Origin: Candidatus Rokuibacteriota bacterium
GTDB taxonomy: Bacteria > Methylomirabilota > Methylomirabilia > Rokubacteriales > CSP1-6
Length of the DNA stretch: 64,000 nt
Assembly (NCBI GenBank): GCA_003220535.1
Contig: QHSU01000096.1
Span: 20,038 to 84,037, forward strand
Reading direction: 5' to 3'
Under the pieces are notes generated by a model. That model was given only the letters and a program-made list of their open reading frames with translations, searched no databases and was not told the origin of the DNA. Position numbers and translations under genes: made by a program. Below are positions 1 through 8,554 of the stretch, piece after piece. The first letter of the stretch is position 1, and the number at the start of each line of letters is the position of its first letter.

Positions 1-1231
1 TGAGCGGAATCTCCTCCGGCATGACGCCGGGCCCGGTGTCGGAGACCTCCACGACGGCGTCCGGGCCGTCGACATCGACGTTGATGGAGACCCGGCCGCC
101 GGCGCCACAGAACTTCACGGCGTTGTGCAGGACGTTGCTGACCGCGACGCTGACGACGGTGGGCGGCGCCGTCACGGACACCGTCGAGCTGGGCTCGAGC
201 ACCATTGTGACGTGCGACCGCCGAGCCTCGTCCTCGAGCCGCTGCATCGCCTTCTCGACGATCGGGGCGAGCGGTGCCGGCTCGGTCGTCGCCTCCCGAC
301 CTTCGCCGCTGTCCAGGCGGGCCAGGCTCAGCAGCTCCTCGGTCAGCCACGACAGCCGCTCGACCTCCTCCAGACACGAGCGTAGCGACTCCTCGTACTC
401 GGCGATGTCCCGGCGTCGCCGCAGCGTCACCTCCAGTTCGGCGCGCAGGCGCGAGAGCGGGGACATCAATTCGTGCGACGCATCGGCCGTGAAGTGCCGC
501 TGGACCTCAAAGCTCTTCTGGATACGCTCGAGCATATCGTTGAGGGTGTCCACCAAGCGCCCGATCTCATCCTTCATCCCTGGATGGGGCAAGCGCTCGG
601 CGAGGCTCGATTCGCCGATGCGTCGGGCCTGGGTCACGATGTGATCGATGGGCACCAGCGCCCGTCGCGCGAGCAGCGCCCCGGTCGCGGCCACCGCGGC
701 CAAGATCGCGAGCGCGATGCCGAGGAACAGCCAGCTGGCGGCACGCATGATGGCCCGGGCGTCGTCCAGCGAGCCCGCGACCTGCACCGCATAACGGCCG
801 GCACCGACCCGCAACGGCACGGAGATCATACGGATCGGTTCTTCCCCGAAGTCCTCGAGGGTTTCGTACAGGGGTTCTCCCCCGCGGACGGTCTCGCGGG
901 CCCGGGCCGACAGCGGCAGCTTCGCCGTCCCGAGCGTGGCGCTGCGCGCTAGCGCTTCCCCGTCGACCGTGACGATCTGGACGAACTTGTCCAGACGCTC
1001 GAAGGAGGGCCGGGCGGTTCCGGGGGGCGCTTCGTGGATACGCAACGGCTCGTCCGGCGCCCGCAGGATGGCCGCGATCTCCCGGTTGGCCAGGGCCAAC
1101 AAGGCGGAATCGACTTGCTGGCGGACGAGGCGGGCCAGGGCCCAGTTGGAGACGAACGCGGCGATGGCCAGGATGAGCGCGACGCACACGAGATGCCACA
1201 GCGACAGACGGGTCTTGAAGTCGAGATGCAT
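1..1231 (-). CDS. Sensor histidine kinase, CusS/QseC-like (3' end outside window)
   Basis: Inner-membrane sensor kinase partnered with the response regulator encoded just before it. I translated it directly: 410 codons run from the ATG to the window edge with no stop. A first membrane helix lies near residues 12-34 and a periplasmic sensor region follows. A second helix is near 164-190, with a HAMP-like linker to about 240. The phosphoacceptor is His253 in the motif SHELMSPL, where most relatives have SHELRTPL. The N box (VSNVLHNAVKF, about 364-374) and the G1 box (DTGPG, from 398) show an ATPase domain; the final G2 region lies beyond the window. The start ATG overlaps the regulator's TGA by one base (TGATG), so the two are translationally coupled. 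The neighbouring efflux operon suggests a metal signal, which is inference. Confidence 0.93.
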   Translation of the reverse strand, partial: MHLDFKTRLSLWHLVCVALILAIAAFVSNWALARLVRQQVDSALLALANREIAAILRAPDEPLRIHEAPPGTARPSFERLDKFVQIVTVDGEALARSATLGTAKLPLSARARETVRGGEPLYETLEDFGEEPIRMISVPLRVGAGRYAVQVAGSLDDARAIMRAASWLFLGIALAILAAVAATGALLARRALVPIDHIVTQARRIGESSLAERLPHPGMKDEIGRLVDTLNDMLERIQKSFEVQRHFTADASHELMSPLSRLRAELEVTLRRRRDIAEYEESLRSCLEEVERLSWLTEELLSLARLDSGEGREATTEPAPLAPIVEKAMQRLEDEARRSHVTMVLEPSSTVSVTAPPTVVSVAVSNVLHNAVKFCGAGGRVSINVDVDGPDAVVEVSDTGPGVMPEEIPL

Positions 1232-1902
1232 CAGGGTGCCGGGCCCAACCGGTAGCCTCGCCCCCAGACCGTATGGATCAGTGGCTCCAGGGGCGGACGA
1301 TCAATCTTCTTTCGCAGGTGGCTCACATGGACGTCCACGAGGTTGTTGACGTCGTCGTCGTCCCGCCACAGGCGCTCCCCGAGGCTCGCGCGAGTGAGGA
1401 CTTCTCCCGGCTGGCGCATGAGCACTTCGAGAATTGCATACTCCTTCGGAGTGAGATTTATGGGCGTGCCGGCGCGGGTCACGACGTGACTGACCGGGTC
1501 GAGCGATAGATCGCCGATCGTGAGAACGATCGGTCGCGTGATGGCTGAACGCCGGAGCAGCGCGTGCAGCCGAGCCAGTAGCTCGGCGAAGGCGAAGGGT
1601 TTGGTGAGGTAGTCGTCGGCCCCCACGTTGAGCCCCGTCACCCGGTCATCGAGGCCTTGTCGAGCCGTCAGCATGAGGATGGGCGTCGAGACTCCACGAG
1701 CCCGTAGATCGTGGCAGAACGCGATGCCGTCTCTGCCAGGCAAGAGCCAGTCCAGGACGATGGCGGCATAATCTGTCGTCGCCGACATCTCGTCGCCTTC
1801 TTCGGCTGAATACGCGATGTCGACCAGGAAGCCGGCCTCGTGCAGCCCCTTGCTGACGAGCCGGGCCGCCTTACGGTCGTCCTCGACGAGCAGGACTCTC
1901 AT
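1231..1902 (-). CDS. OmpR/PhoB-family response regulator (CusR/QseB-like)
   Basis: A 223-residue DNA-binding response regulator. The receiver domain (1-115) has the acidic pocket EDD at 7-9, phospho-acceptor Asp51 in VLDWLLPGRDG and the conserved Lys101 in LTKPF. A winged-helix effector domain of OmpR type follows (about 125-223), ending in the typical WGRGYRLG. It is coupled to the downstream kinase gene and divergent from the adaptor-pump-OMF operon. It probably activates that operon through the TTCAG repeats in the intergenic region, and may control itself from the same sites. Family assignment is secure; the metal specificity is inferred from context only. Confidence 0.95.
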   Translation of the reverse strand: MRVLLVEDDRKAARLVSKGLHEAGFLVDIAYSAEEGDEMSATTDYAAIVLDWLLPGRDGIAFCHDLRARGVSTPILMLTARQGLDDRVTGLNVGADDYLTKPFAFAELLARLHALLRRSAITRPIVLTIGDLSLDPVSHVVTRAGTPINLTPKEYAILEVLMRQPGEVLTRASLGERLWRDDDDVNNLVDVHVSHLRKKIDRPPLEPLIHTVWGRGYRLGPAP

Positions 1903-1967
1903 GGTGTCCCGACTCTATCTCAGATGGCTGTCGCGGCAAGGCCATTTCGCGAAGTCCTGAAGAAAAA

Positions 1968-1994
1968 TTCAGGAATTCTTCAGAGGTCCTTCAG
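1968..1994. promoter_or_regulatory. Three TTCAG direct repeats at exact 11-bp spacing
   Basis: TTCAG occurs at 1968-1972, 1979-1983 and 1990-1994, one helical turn apart, between the divergent regulator and efflux genes. An inverted copy (CTGAA, 1957-1961) precedes them. OmpR/PhoB-type regulators bind head-to-tail on repeats of about 10-11 bp, so this is the likely operator for the adjacent response regulator. Confidence 0.7.
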
Positions 1995-2005
1995 AACTCG
2001 CTCCA

Positions 2006-2011
2006 TATACT
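2006..2011 (+). promoter_or_regulatory. Probable -10 element (TATACT) of the efflux operon
   Basis: TATACT lies 11 bases after the third TTCAG repeat and about 55 bases before the first gene. No good -35 sits 17 bases upstream; that position overlaps the repeats. This is the arrangement expected of a promoter that depends on an OmpR-type activator. Confidence 0.45.
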
Positions 2012-2066
2012 TTGGCATACCTGACGTTTCGCGATCGAACTCACGTCGTCTCTCGGGAGGTTCGTC

Positions 2067-3269
2067 ATTCATCGTCTGAGGGTGGTGATCGTGTTGATCT
2101 GCGCGTCGACGATGGCCAGCGGCTGCGGTCAATCCGAGAACGCGCGCCCGAGCGCAGAAGAGCGGGACGCGTCGGTCGTCTCGGCGTCGACACAATCGCA
2201 GGGGATGCCCCTCGTCGTCGTGCCGACCGATTCGCCGAGATTCAAGCAGCTTCGTATCGAGCCCGTGCGTGAGCAAACCTTCCCGACGGATGAAGTGGTG
2301 GCCCCTGCGAAGGTCATGATCAATCCGAATAGGATCTCGCGGGTGCTACCGCCGGTTCAGGGCCGCGTCCTGGTCGTGTCGGTGAAGCTCGGAGACACCG
2401 TCGCGGAGGGGCAGCCGCTTGTGACCCTGAACAGTCCCGATGCCGACGCCGCGATCTCCGCCTATCTGCAGGCCGATGCGACGCTGCGTCAGGCGAAGGT
2501 GACCCTGGCCAAGACCGAGACCGATCTGCAGCGAGCACGCAATCTGCTCCAGTACCAGGCGATCTCGGAGAAGGACGTCCTGGCCGCGCAGAACGACTTC
2601 GCGGCCGCCCGGGCCGCGCTCGAGAACGCTGAGGCGGCGCGCGCCCAGGCGCTGCGCAAGCTGACGTTGCTTGGCCTGACGCCGACGGACCTTCAGCAGG
2701 CGGTCGTCGTCCGCGCCCCGATTGCCGGCGTCGTGACGGACATCAGCGTGACGCCGGGTGACTACCGGGCCGCCGTCTCGTCCGCCGCGGACGTCACGAC
2801 CCCACTCATGTCGATCGCTGACCTGAGCACGGTATGGGTCTCGTCGGACGTCCCAGAGCCGTTCATGCGGTTGATTCACATCGGGGAAGCCGTCGAGATC
2901 ACCTTCGTCGCCTATCCGGGGGAGAAGTTCACTGGCCGCGTCGCCCGTGTTGGGAGCACCCTCGATCCGCAGACGCGCACACTCAAGGTCCAAGTGGACC
3001 TCCTCAACCCGGCGCGGCGGTTCGTCCCCGAGATGTTCGGCACCATGCGCCATGCCGGACCGGCGCGGCGGTTCCCGGCGGTCTCGGCCGCCGCGATCGT
3101 CCAGGAGTACGGGCGCTCGCAGGTATTCGTGGAGCGCGGGCCTGGCCAATTCGAGCGCCGAGTGGTTACGACCGGCGTCCGAACGGGGGATGTCGTGGCG
3201 ATCACGAGCGGTCTGGACATGAAGAGCCGCGTCATCGTCGATGGCGCAATCTTGTTGAGAGGCCAGTAG
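2067..3269 (+). CDS. Efflux RND transporter periplasmic adaptor (HlyD/CusB-like lipoprotein)
   Basis: Membrane-fusion protein linking the inner-membrane RND pump to the outer-membrane factor. It has a lipobox (ASGC) after a short hydrophobic stretch, a lipoyl/barrel-sandwich half (VQGRVLVVSVKLGDTVAEGQ), a helical hairpin rich in Ala/Gln/Leu, the returning lipoyl half (VVRAPIAGVVTDISVTPGD) and beta-barrel domains. The start is unusual. The conventional choice is GTG at 2082, but it leaves no positive residues in the signal peptide and sits 21 bases from the ribosome-binding site GGGAGG (2055-2060). An in-frame ATT at 2067, six bases after that site, would give the N-terminus MHRLRVVIVLIC, a normal lipoprotein signal. 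I used the ATT and flag it as a hypothesis. The pump gene follows after 4 bases. Confidence 0.93.
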   Translation: MHRLRVVIVLICASTMASGCGQSENARPSAEERDASVVSASTQSQGMPLVVVPTDSPRFKQLRIEPVREQTFPTDEVVAPAKVMINPNRISRVLPPVQGRVLVVSVKLGDTVAEGQPLVTLNSPDADAAISAYLQADATLRQAKVTLAKTETDLQRARNLLQYQAISEKDVLAAQNDFAAARAALENAEAARAQALRKLTLLGLTPTDLQQAVVVRAPIAGVVTDISVTPGDYRAAVSSAADVTTPLMSIADLSTVWVSSDVPEPFMRLIHIGEAVEITFVAYPGEKFTGRVARVGSTLDPQTRTLKVQVDLLNPARRFVPEMFGTMRHAGPARRFPAVSAAAIVQEYGRSQVFVERGPGQFERRVVTTGVRTGDVVAITSGLDMKSRVIVDGAILLRGQ

Positions 3270-3273
3270 GCCG

Positions 3274-6200
3274 ATGCTTCCGCGGGTGCTCGAGTTCTCG
3301 CTCCACCATCGCGTCGTCATCATCTTCGCCGTCCTCGCGATGGCGGTCGCCGGGATCTGGTCCTTCACCCAGCTCAAGCTCGAGGCGTATCCGGACATCT
3401 CCGACCCGGGCGTCGTGGTCATCACGGTCTACCCGGGGTTCGCCGCCGAAGAGGTCGAGAAGCAGGTGACGGTTCCGATCGAGCGCGCGCTGAACAACAC
3501 GCCCAATGTCATCGGCCGGCGGTCGCGAACCATCTTCGGCCTCTCAATTGTCGAGCTCACGTTCACCGACACCACCAACGATTACTTCGCCCGGCAGGTC
3601 GTGCTCGAGAAGCTGCGCGACGCTGATCTTCCCGAGGGCGTCACGCCGACGCTCGGCCCCCTGATCGGCGGGATCAGCGAGTTCTATCGCTACGTCCTCG
3701 CAGGTCCCGGCTACGACGCGATGCAGCTGCGCGAGATCCAGGACTGGGTCGTGGCGCCGCGGCTGCTCCAGGTCCCGGGGGTGACCGATGTCACCCCCTT
3801 CGGCGGCCTCGTTCGCCAGTACGAGATCCAGATGAATCCCCGCGCGCTCGATAAGCACAACCTCGGCGTCCGGCAGATCGCGGACGCCGTGAAGAACAAC
3901 AATCGGAACGCCGGCGGCGCGCTGCTCCGGATGGGGCAACAATCGCTCGCCATCCGGGGGTCAGGGCTCATCCAGAACAGCGAGGACATCGGCAACATCG
4001 TCCTGGATTCACAGAAGAACGTGCCGGTCTTCGTGCGCGACGTCGGCAGGCTCGTGGTGGGCAGCCTGCCTCAGACCGGTATCTTCGCCGTCAACCGCGA
4101 TTCGCTCGGCTCGGGGGGCGTGGAGGCGATTGTCCTCATGCGTCGCGGGGAAAATCCCAGCGAGATCCTCCACCAGATCCACGAGGCAGTCGCGGATATC
4201 AACACCAGCCGCTTGCCGCGCGGGGTCGAGATCGTGCCGATCCATGACAAGACGGAGCTCGTGGAGAACACGCTTCATACCGTCTCACGCGTGATGCTCG
4301 AAGGCCTCGTTATCGTCGTGACCGTGCTCCTGGTGTTTCTCGTCAGTCTGCGCGCCGCTCTCCTGACGGCCCTCACGATCCCGCTGTCCTTACTGTTCGC
4401 ACTCCTCTGCATGCATCTGGCGGGCGTGTCCATGAGCCTGCTCAGCATCGGCGCGCTCGACTTCGGCATCCTCGTGGATGCCACCATCGTCATGGTCGAG
4501 CGCATCATCCGAACCCTGGCGCACGAATCGGCTCGACTGGATGCCGTCCGGCTGACCGCTCGGGTCCGGGAGGCGGCGCTCGTCGTCCAGCGCCCCATCC
4601 TGTTTTCTCTCCTGATCATCATCGTCGCGTATATTCCACTGCTGACCCTCGAGCGCGTCGAGCGGCGCTTGTTCACGCCGATGGCCCTGACGGTGTGCTT
4701 CGCCTTGCTCGGCTCGCTCCTGCTCTGCCTCGCCCTCATTCCTGTGCTGGCCACGTTCGTGTTCCGCGGTCGGCGCCAGATCAGGGAGAATCGGCTGCTC
4801 GACCTGATCGCCGGACGCTATGAAGCGATCATCCGCACCAGCGTCCGCCACGCATGGCTCACCGTTCTCGTCGCGACGTGCGTCGTGTGTGGCTCGATCT
4901 ACCTCGGCACGCGTGTGGGAACAGAGTTCCTGCCGCCGCTCGACGAGGGTCTCATCTGGATCCGAGCCAGCCTGCCGCCGGGCATCTCCCTCGAAAAGTC
5001 GGCGGAGGTCGCACGCACCATCAGGTTGGCCATTCTGCAGTCGCCCGAGGTCAAGCTCGTGATGTCGCAGACCGGGCGAAACGATTCGGGGACGGATCCG
5101 TTCGGACCGAATCGCAACGAACTGCTGGTTGACCTGTATCCGTACGGGACGTGGAAGTCAGGGAAGACGAAGGCTGAGCTCGTGGACGAGCTGCGGCGAC
5201 GGCTCGAGGACACGATCCCGGAGGTGGTTCTGAACTTCACGCAACCGATCATCGACACGGCGACCGAGATCGCCACCGGGTCGTCGGCGGACCTCGCCGT
5301 CATCGTCAGTGGTCCCGACCTCAGCGAGCTTCGCAAGCTCGCCGCACGAACCCTGAGCGTCCTGCGCGGCGTGCGTGGGGCCGTCGACACATCGATCGAA
5401 CAGGAGCGCGATCAGGCCCAGGTACAGCTCGCCATCAACCGCTTCCAGGTCGCCCGCTACGGTATCAACGTGAGCGACGTCCAGGACGTGATCAACCTCG
5501 CGATCGGCGGTAGCCCGATCACCAGCGTCTTCGAGGGCGATCGACACTTCGACGTCGTGGCCCGCTTCGTCCCCGAGGCGCGCGCCGATCCCGGGACCAT
5601 CGGAAACCTACTAATACCCGTCCGGGACGGTGCGCGGGTGCCGTTGTCGCAACTGGCGGACATTCGCGTGGTGGACGGTCCCACGATCGTCGCGCGGCGT
5701 GAGAACGAGCGGCAGATCACCGTGCGAACGAACATCCGCGGGCGCGATCAGGGCGGGTTCGTCGCCGAAGCCCAGGCGCGACTCGCGAGCGAGGTCTCAC
5801 TGCCTCCCGGGTATCGGTTCGCGTGGGGAGGGCAGTTCGAGAACTTCGAGCGCGCCCGCCAGCGGCTCGCGATCATCATCCCGGTCACGATCGGGATCAT
5901 CTTCGTGTTCCTCTTCATCACGTTCGGCTCCAGTCTCGACGCGCTGCTCGTCCTCCTGAACGTGCCGTTCTCGCTGTCGGGAGGGCTGATCCTGCTCTAC
6001 CTCAGAGGTATCAACCTGAGCGTGTCTGCCGGCGTCGGGTTCATCTCGCTGTTCGGGGTAGCGGTGATGAGCGGCCTGCTCTACGTTTCGGAAATCAACG
6101 TGCGACGGCGAACACCGGACGTGTCGCTGCGAGATGCCGTGGTTCAGGGTGCGAGGGCACAGTTTCGCCCGCTGCTGGTCCTCATCGTCGTCGCGGCCCT

Positions 6201-6384
6201 CGGGATGGTGCCGGCCGCGCTCGCCCGTGGGATCGGGTCCGACATTCAGCGGCCACTCGCGACCGTCGTGATCGGAGGTCTCACGTCCACGCTGTTCCTC
6301 ACGCTCTTCGCGCTTCCGGCGGTGTACTGGTTGACGGAGGCGTTCCGGCCGGCGGCGCGTCGCCTTTCGGACGATCGCAGATGA
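3274..6384 (+). CDS. Heavy-metal efflux RND transporter permease (CzcA/CusA type)
   Basis: A 1036-residue inner-membrane proton/metal antiporter of the HME-RND family, at full family length. It has the N-terminal helix, a large porter domain, then TM2-TM6 from about 340. The proton-relay acidic pair of the family is visible in TM4 as D396 and D402 (LDFGILVDATIVMVE). The family signature GTEFLPPLDEG opens the second porter half. TM helices resume near residue 865. It lies between adaptor and outer-membrane factor, with its TGA overlapping the next ATG. Copper/silver against cobalt/zinc/cadmium cannot be decided from sequence reading alone. Confidence 0.96.
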   Translation: MLPRVLEFSLHHRVVIIFAVLAMAVAGIWSFTQLKLEAYPDISDPGVVVITVYPGFAAEEVEKQVTVPIERALNNTPNVIGRRSRTIFGLSIVELTFTDTTNDYFARQVVLEKLRDADLPEGVTPTLGPLIGGISEFYRYVLAGPGYDAMQLREIQDWVVAPRLLQVPGVTDVTPFGGLVRQYEIQMNPRALDKHNLGVRQIADAVKNNNRNAGGALLRMGQQSLAIRGSGLIQNSEDIGNIVLDSQKNVPVFVRDVGRLVVGSLPQTGIFAVNRDSLGSGGVEAIVLMRRGENPSEILHQIHEAVADINTSRLPRGVEIVPIHDKTELVENTLHTVSRVMLEGLVIVVTVLLVFLVSLRAALLTALTIPLSLLFALLCMHLAGVSMSLLSIGALDFGILVDATIVMVERIIRTLAHESARLDAVRLTARVREAALVVQRPILFSLLIIIVAYIPLLTLERVERRLFTPMALTVCFALLGSLLLCLALIPVLATFVFRGRRQIRENRLLDLIAGRYEAIIRTSVRHAWLTVLVATCVVCGSIYLGTRVGTEFLPPLDEGLIWIRASLPPGISLEKSAEVARTIRLAILQSPEVKLVMSQTGRNDSGTDPFGPNRNELLVDLYPYGTWKSGKTKAELVDELRRRLEDTIPEVVLNFTQPIIDTATEIATGSSADLAVIVSGPDLSELRKLAARTLSVLRGVRGAVDTSIEQERDQAQVQLAINRFQVARYGINVSDVQDVINLAIGGSPITSVFEGDRHFDVVARFVPEARADPGTIGNLLIPVRDGARVPLSQLADIRVVDGPTIVARRENERQITVRTNIRGRDQGGFVAEAQARLASEVSLPPGYRFAWGGQFENFERARQRLAIIIPVTIGIIFVFLFITFGSSLDALLVLLNVPFSLSGGLILLYLRGINLSVSAGVGFISLFGVAVMSGLLYVSEINVRRRTPDVSLRDAVVQGARAQFRPLLVLIVVAALGMVPAALARGIGSDIQRPLATVVIGGLTSTLFLTLFALPAVYWLTEAFRPAARRLSDDRR

Positions 6385-7898
6385 TGAGACTGCTCGTGCC
6401 CTCGCCACGGCTGTTGACGAGCGCGACGGCCGCGCTGACCGTCGTGGGTCTGGCGTCCGGCTGCGCGGTGGGCCCGAACTTCCGCCGTCCCGCCGCGCCG
6501 GCGGTCGAGCGCTATACCCGGCCATCGCTGGCCGCGACGACCGCGTCAGCGGACGTCCCCGGGGGAGAAGCCCAACGTCTCGTCCATGGGCAGGACATTC
6601 CGCACGACTGGTGGACGCTGTTCCGGTCCCCCGGGTTGGACGCGCTGGTCAAGCGAGCCCTCAGCGCGAATCCGACCCTCATCACGGCGCAGCAGGCGTT
6701 GAGCCAGGCGATGGAGCTCGTCGCCGCGCAGCGGGGCGCCTTCTATCCGAGCGTCCAGGGCAGCTTCTCGTCGAGCTACCAACGGACATCGGCGACGTCG
6801 GCGCCGCCGTTGAACACCCCCGAGCTGAGATACAGCCTCTATACCGCCCAGGTAACCGTTGGCTTCACGCCGGACGTCTTCGGCGGCAACCGGCGGCAGG
6901 TGGAGTCACTCCTCGGACAGGCCGAGGCTCAGCGCTTCCAGCTGGAAGCGGCGTACCTGACGCTGATGTCGAACGTGGTGGCGGCGGCCGTCCAAGAGGC
7001 GTCGCTGCGGGCACAGATATCGGCGACGCGGGAGATCATCGCGATCAGCAGCGGGTCGCTCGCGCTGGTGCGGCGCCAGTTCGAATTCGGGGCGGTCGCG
7101 GGGATCGAAGTGGCGGCGCAGGAAGCCGCGCTCGCGCAGGTGGAGCAGACGTTGCCACCGTTGCAGAAGCAGCTCGAGCAAAACGGGAATCTATTGGCGG
7201 CTCTGACGGGCCAGCTTCCCAGTGATGATCCGGACGAGCGATTCGAGCTCACGTCGTTCCAGCTGCCCACCGAGCTGCCCGTAAGCGTGCCGTCCAGGCT
7301 CGTCCAGCAGCGCCCCGACGTGCGCGCCGCGGAGGCTCAATTGCACGCCGCCAGCGCTCAAATCGGCGTCGCCGTCGCGAGCCGGCTGCCGCAGTTCACG
7401 ATCACTGGCGCGTATGGCGGAACGTCGACCACGTTGATGCAGATGTTCGCCAACAGCAATCCGTTCTGGAGCATCGCCGGCACCGTTGCGCAGACGATCT
7501 TTGACGGGGGGACCTTGCTGCACCGGCAGCGCGCCGCCGAAGCGGCGTTCGAGCAAACGGCCGCGCAATACCGAGGTGCCGTTCTCACTGGCTTCCAGAA
7601 CGTGGCGGATGCGCTGTACGCCCTTCAGGCCGATGCGGAAGGTCTGAGGGCGGCCCTCGCCGCCGAACGGGCGGCCAAGAGAACCCTCGATATCACGCTG
7701 AAGCAGCAGGAGCTCGGAGCCGTCAGCTACCTGGCGCTGCTCAGTGCTCGGCAGGTCTATCAGCAGGCGCTGATCAGTCGTGTCCAGGCGCAGGGCAACC
7801 GATTGGCCGACACCGCGGCGCTCTTCCAGGCGCTCGGCGGCGGGTGGTGGAACCGCCCGGTCGCGACGCCAAGAGCCAGCAAAGCGGCAGAGCGATGA
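6381..7898 (+). CDS. Outer-membrane efflux lipoprotein, NodT/CusC type
   Basis: A 505-residue outer-membrane channel (TolC-like factor) of the tripartite pump. The signal peptide ends in a lipobox, VGLASGC, with the lipidated Cys at residue 28, followed by the family signature AVGPNFRRP. Two repeats of the outer-membrane efflux domain follow, with long Ala/Gln-rich helices. The conserved phrase LVQQRPDVRAAEAQLHAA marks the start of the second repeat. The ATG overlaps the pump's stop (ATGATGA), so the start is firm to within one codon (6381 or 6384). Confidence 0.95.
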   Translation: MMRLLVPSPRLLTSATAALTVVGLASGCAVGPNFRRPAAPAVERYTRPSLAATTASADVPGGEAQRLVHGQDIPHDWWTLFRSPGLDALVKRALSANPTLITAQQALSQAMELVAAQRGAFYPSVQGSFSSSYQRTSATSAPPLNTPELRYSLYTAQVTVGFTPDVFGGNRRQVESLLGQAEAQRFQLEAAYLTLMSNVVAAAVQEASLRAQISATREIIAISSGSLALVRRQFEFGAVAGIEVAAQEAALAQVEQTLPPLQKQLEQNGNLLAALTGQLPSDDPDERFELTSFQLPTELPVSVPSRLVQQRPDVRAAEAQLHAASAQIGVAVASRLPQFTITGAYGGTSTTLMQMFANSNPFWSIAGTVAQTIFDGGTLLHRQRAAEAAFEQTAAQYRGAVLTGFQNVADALYALQADAEGLRAALAAERAAKRTLDITLKQQELGAVSYLALLSARQVYQQALISRVQAQGNRLADTAALFQALGGGWWNRPVATPRASKAAER

Positions 7899-8104
7899 GG
7901 AGGTCACGCTTGCGATACCTAGCATTGATCGCAGCGGCGTGTTTGCTGAGCGGTTGCGCGGCAGATGTGGTCATGGTGAACCCACGAACCGGCGAGACGG
8001 CGAGGTGCACGGCGAGTTTGCGAGGACTGAACCCTTGGTCGCAGCAGGAAGCCTGTATTGGCGACTACATCGCGGGCGGCTGGATCAGATCCGGACAAGA
8101 TTGA
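7895..8104 (+). CDS. Small lipoprotein, YecR-like
   Basis: A 69-residue protein whose ATG overlaps the outer-membrane factor's TGA (ATGA), making it the last gene of the efflux operon. It begins with MRRSRLRYLALIAAACLL and a clear lipobox, LLSGC. The mature part (VVMVNPRTGETARC, then a second Cys near the end) resembles the small YecR-type lipoproteins: a conserved GETARC followed by a distal Cys. Its role in the pump is unknown; the coupling argues for a structural or accessory part. Identity as a lipoprotein is firm, the family match is by memory. Confidence 0.75.
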   Translation: MRRSRLRYLALIAAACLLSGCAADVVMVNPRTGETARCTASLRGLNPWSQQEACIGDYIAGGWIRSGQD

Positions 8105-8139
8105 ACCGGCCAGAGGAACCACTTCCGTACCCCGTTCGC

Positions 8140-8544
8140 GTGTGTCGTCGGATGCGAGAAGCACTACCGCCTTCGCGATCTCGTCGGGTGTCCCGAGCCT
8201 GCCGAGCGGAACGCTGTTGGAAATCATCTTCAAGCGTTGCTGACCTGTTTCTGCGGAAGCCAGGAGGTCGCTCAGCCCGGGTGTGTCGATGGAGCCCGGG
8301 CTCACCACGTTCACGCGAATCCGGCGATCCTTCAGAGGCGATCGCGGTCACCAAGGTTCGACACGTCGCCTTGCACGCCGGTCACATGTCTTCCGATCTC
8401 CTGTACCGCCGAAGCCGCCTCCGGATCGCGGCGCCCCGTGATGAAGACGTACGCGCCCTCGTTCACGAACTGCTTCGCCGTCGCAAAGCCGATGCCGCTA
8501 TTGCCACCGGTAATGAGTGCAATCTTGCCCTCGAGCTTACCCAT
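8140..8544 (-). pseudogene. SDR-family oxidoreductase with an internal deletion
   Basis: A good ribosome-binding site (AAGGAG) leads to [19 protein letters not shown], a classical short-chain dehydrogenase NAD(P)-binding start. The frame runs through RRDPEA and GDVSNL and stops at 8332. The C-terminal part of an SDR ([20 protein letters not shown] to VVLLASDD) continues immediately in another frame. About 90-100 residues are missing between them, including the NNAG region and the catalytic YxxxK, and the frame is shifted. The normal last strand and GG motif after LASDD are also lost. The product cannot be an active SDR. It lies 10 bases downstream of an intact SDR on the same strand. Confidence 0.8.
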
Positions 8545-8554
8545 GCATATCTCC

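Noticed and set aside
567-1199. Arg/Pro-rich frame on the minus strand in the kinase region
   Set aside because: It is the wrong frame of the histidine kinase. The true kinase frame shows HisKA and ATPase motifs and runs off the window.
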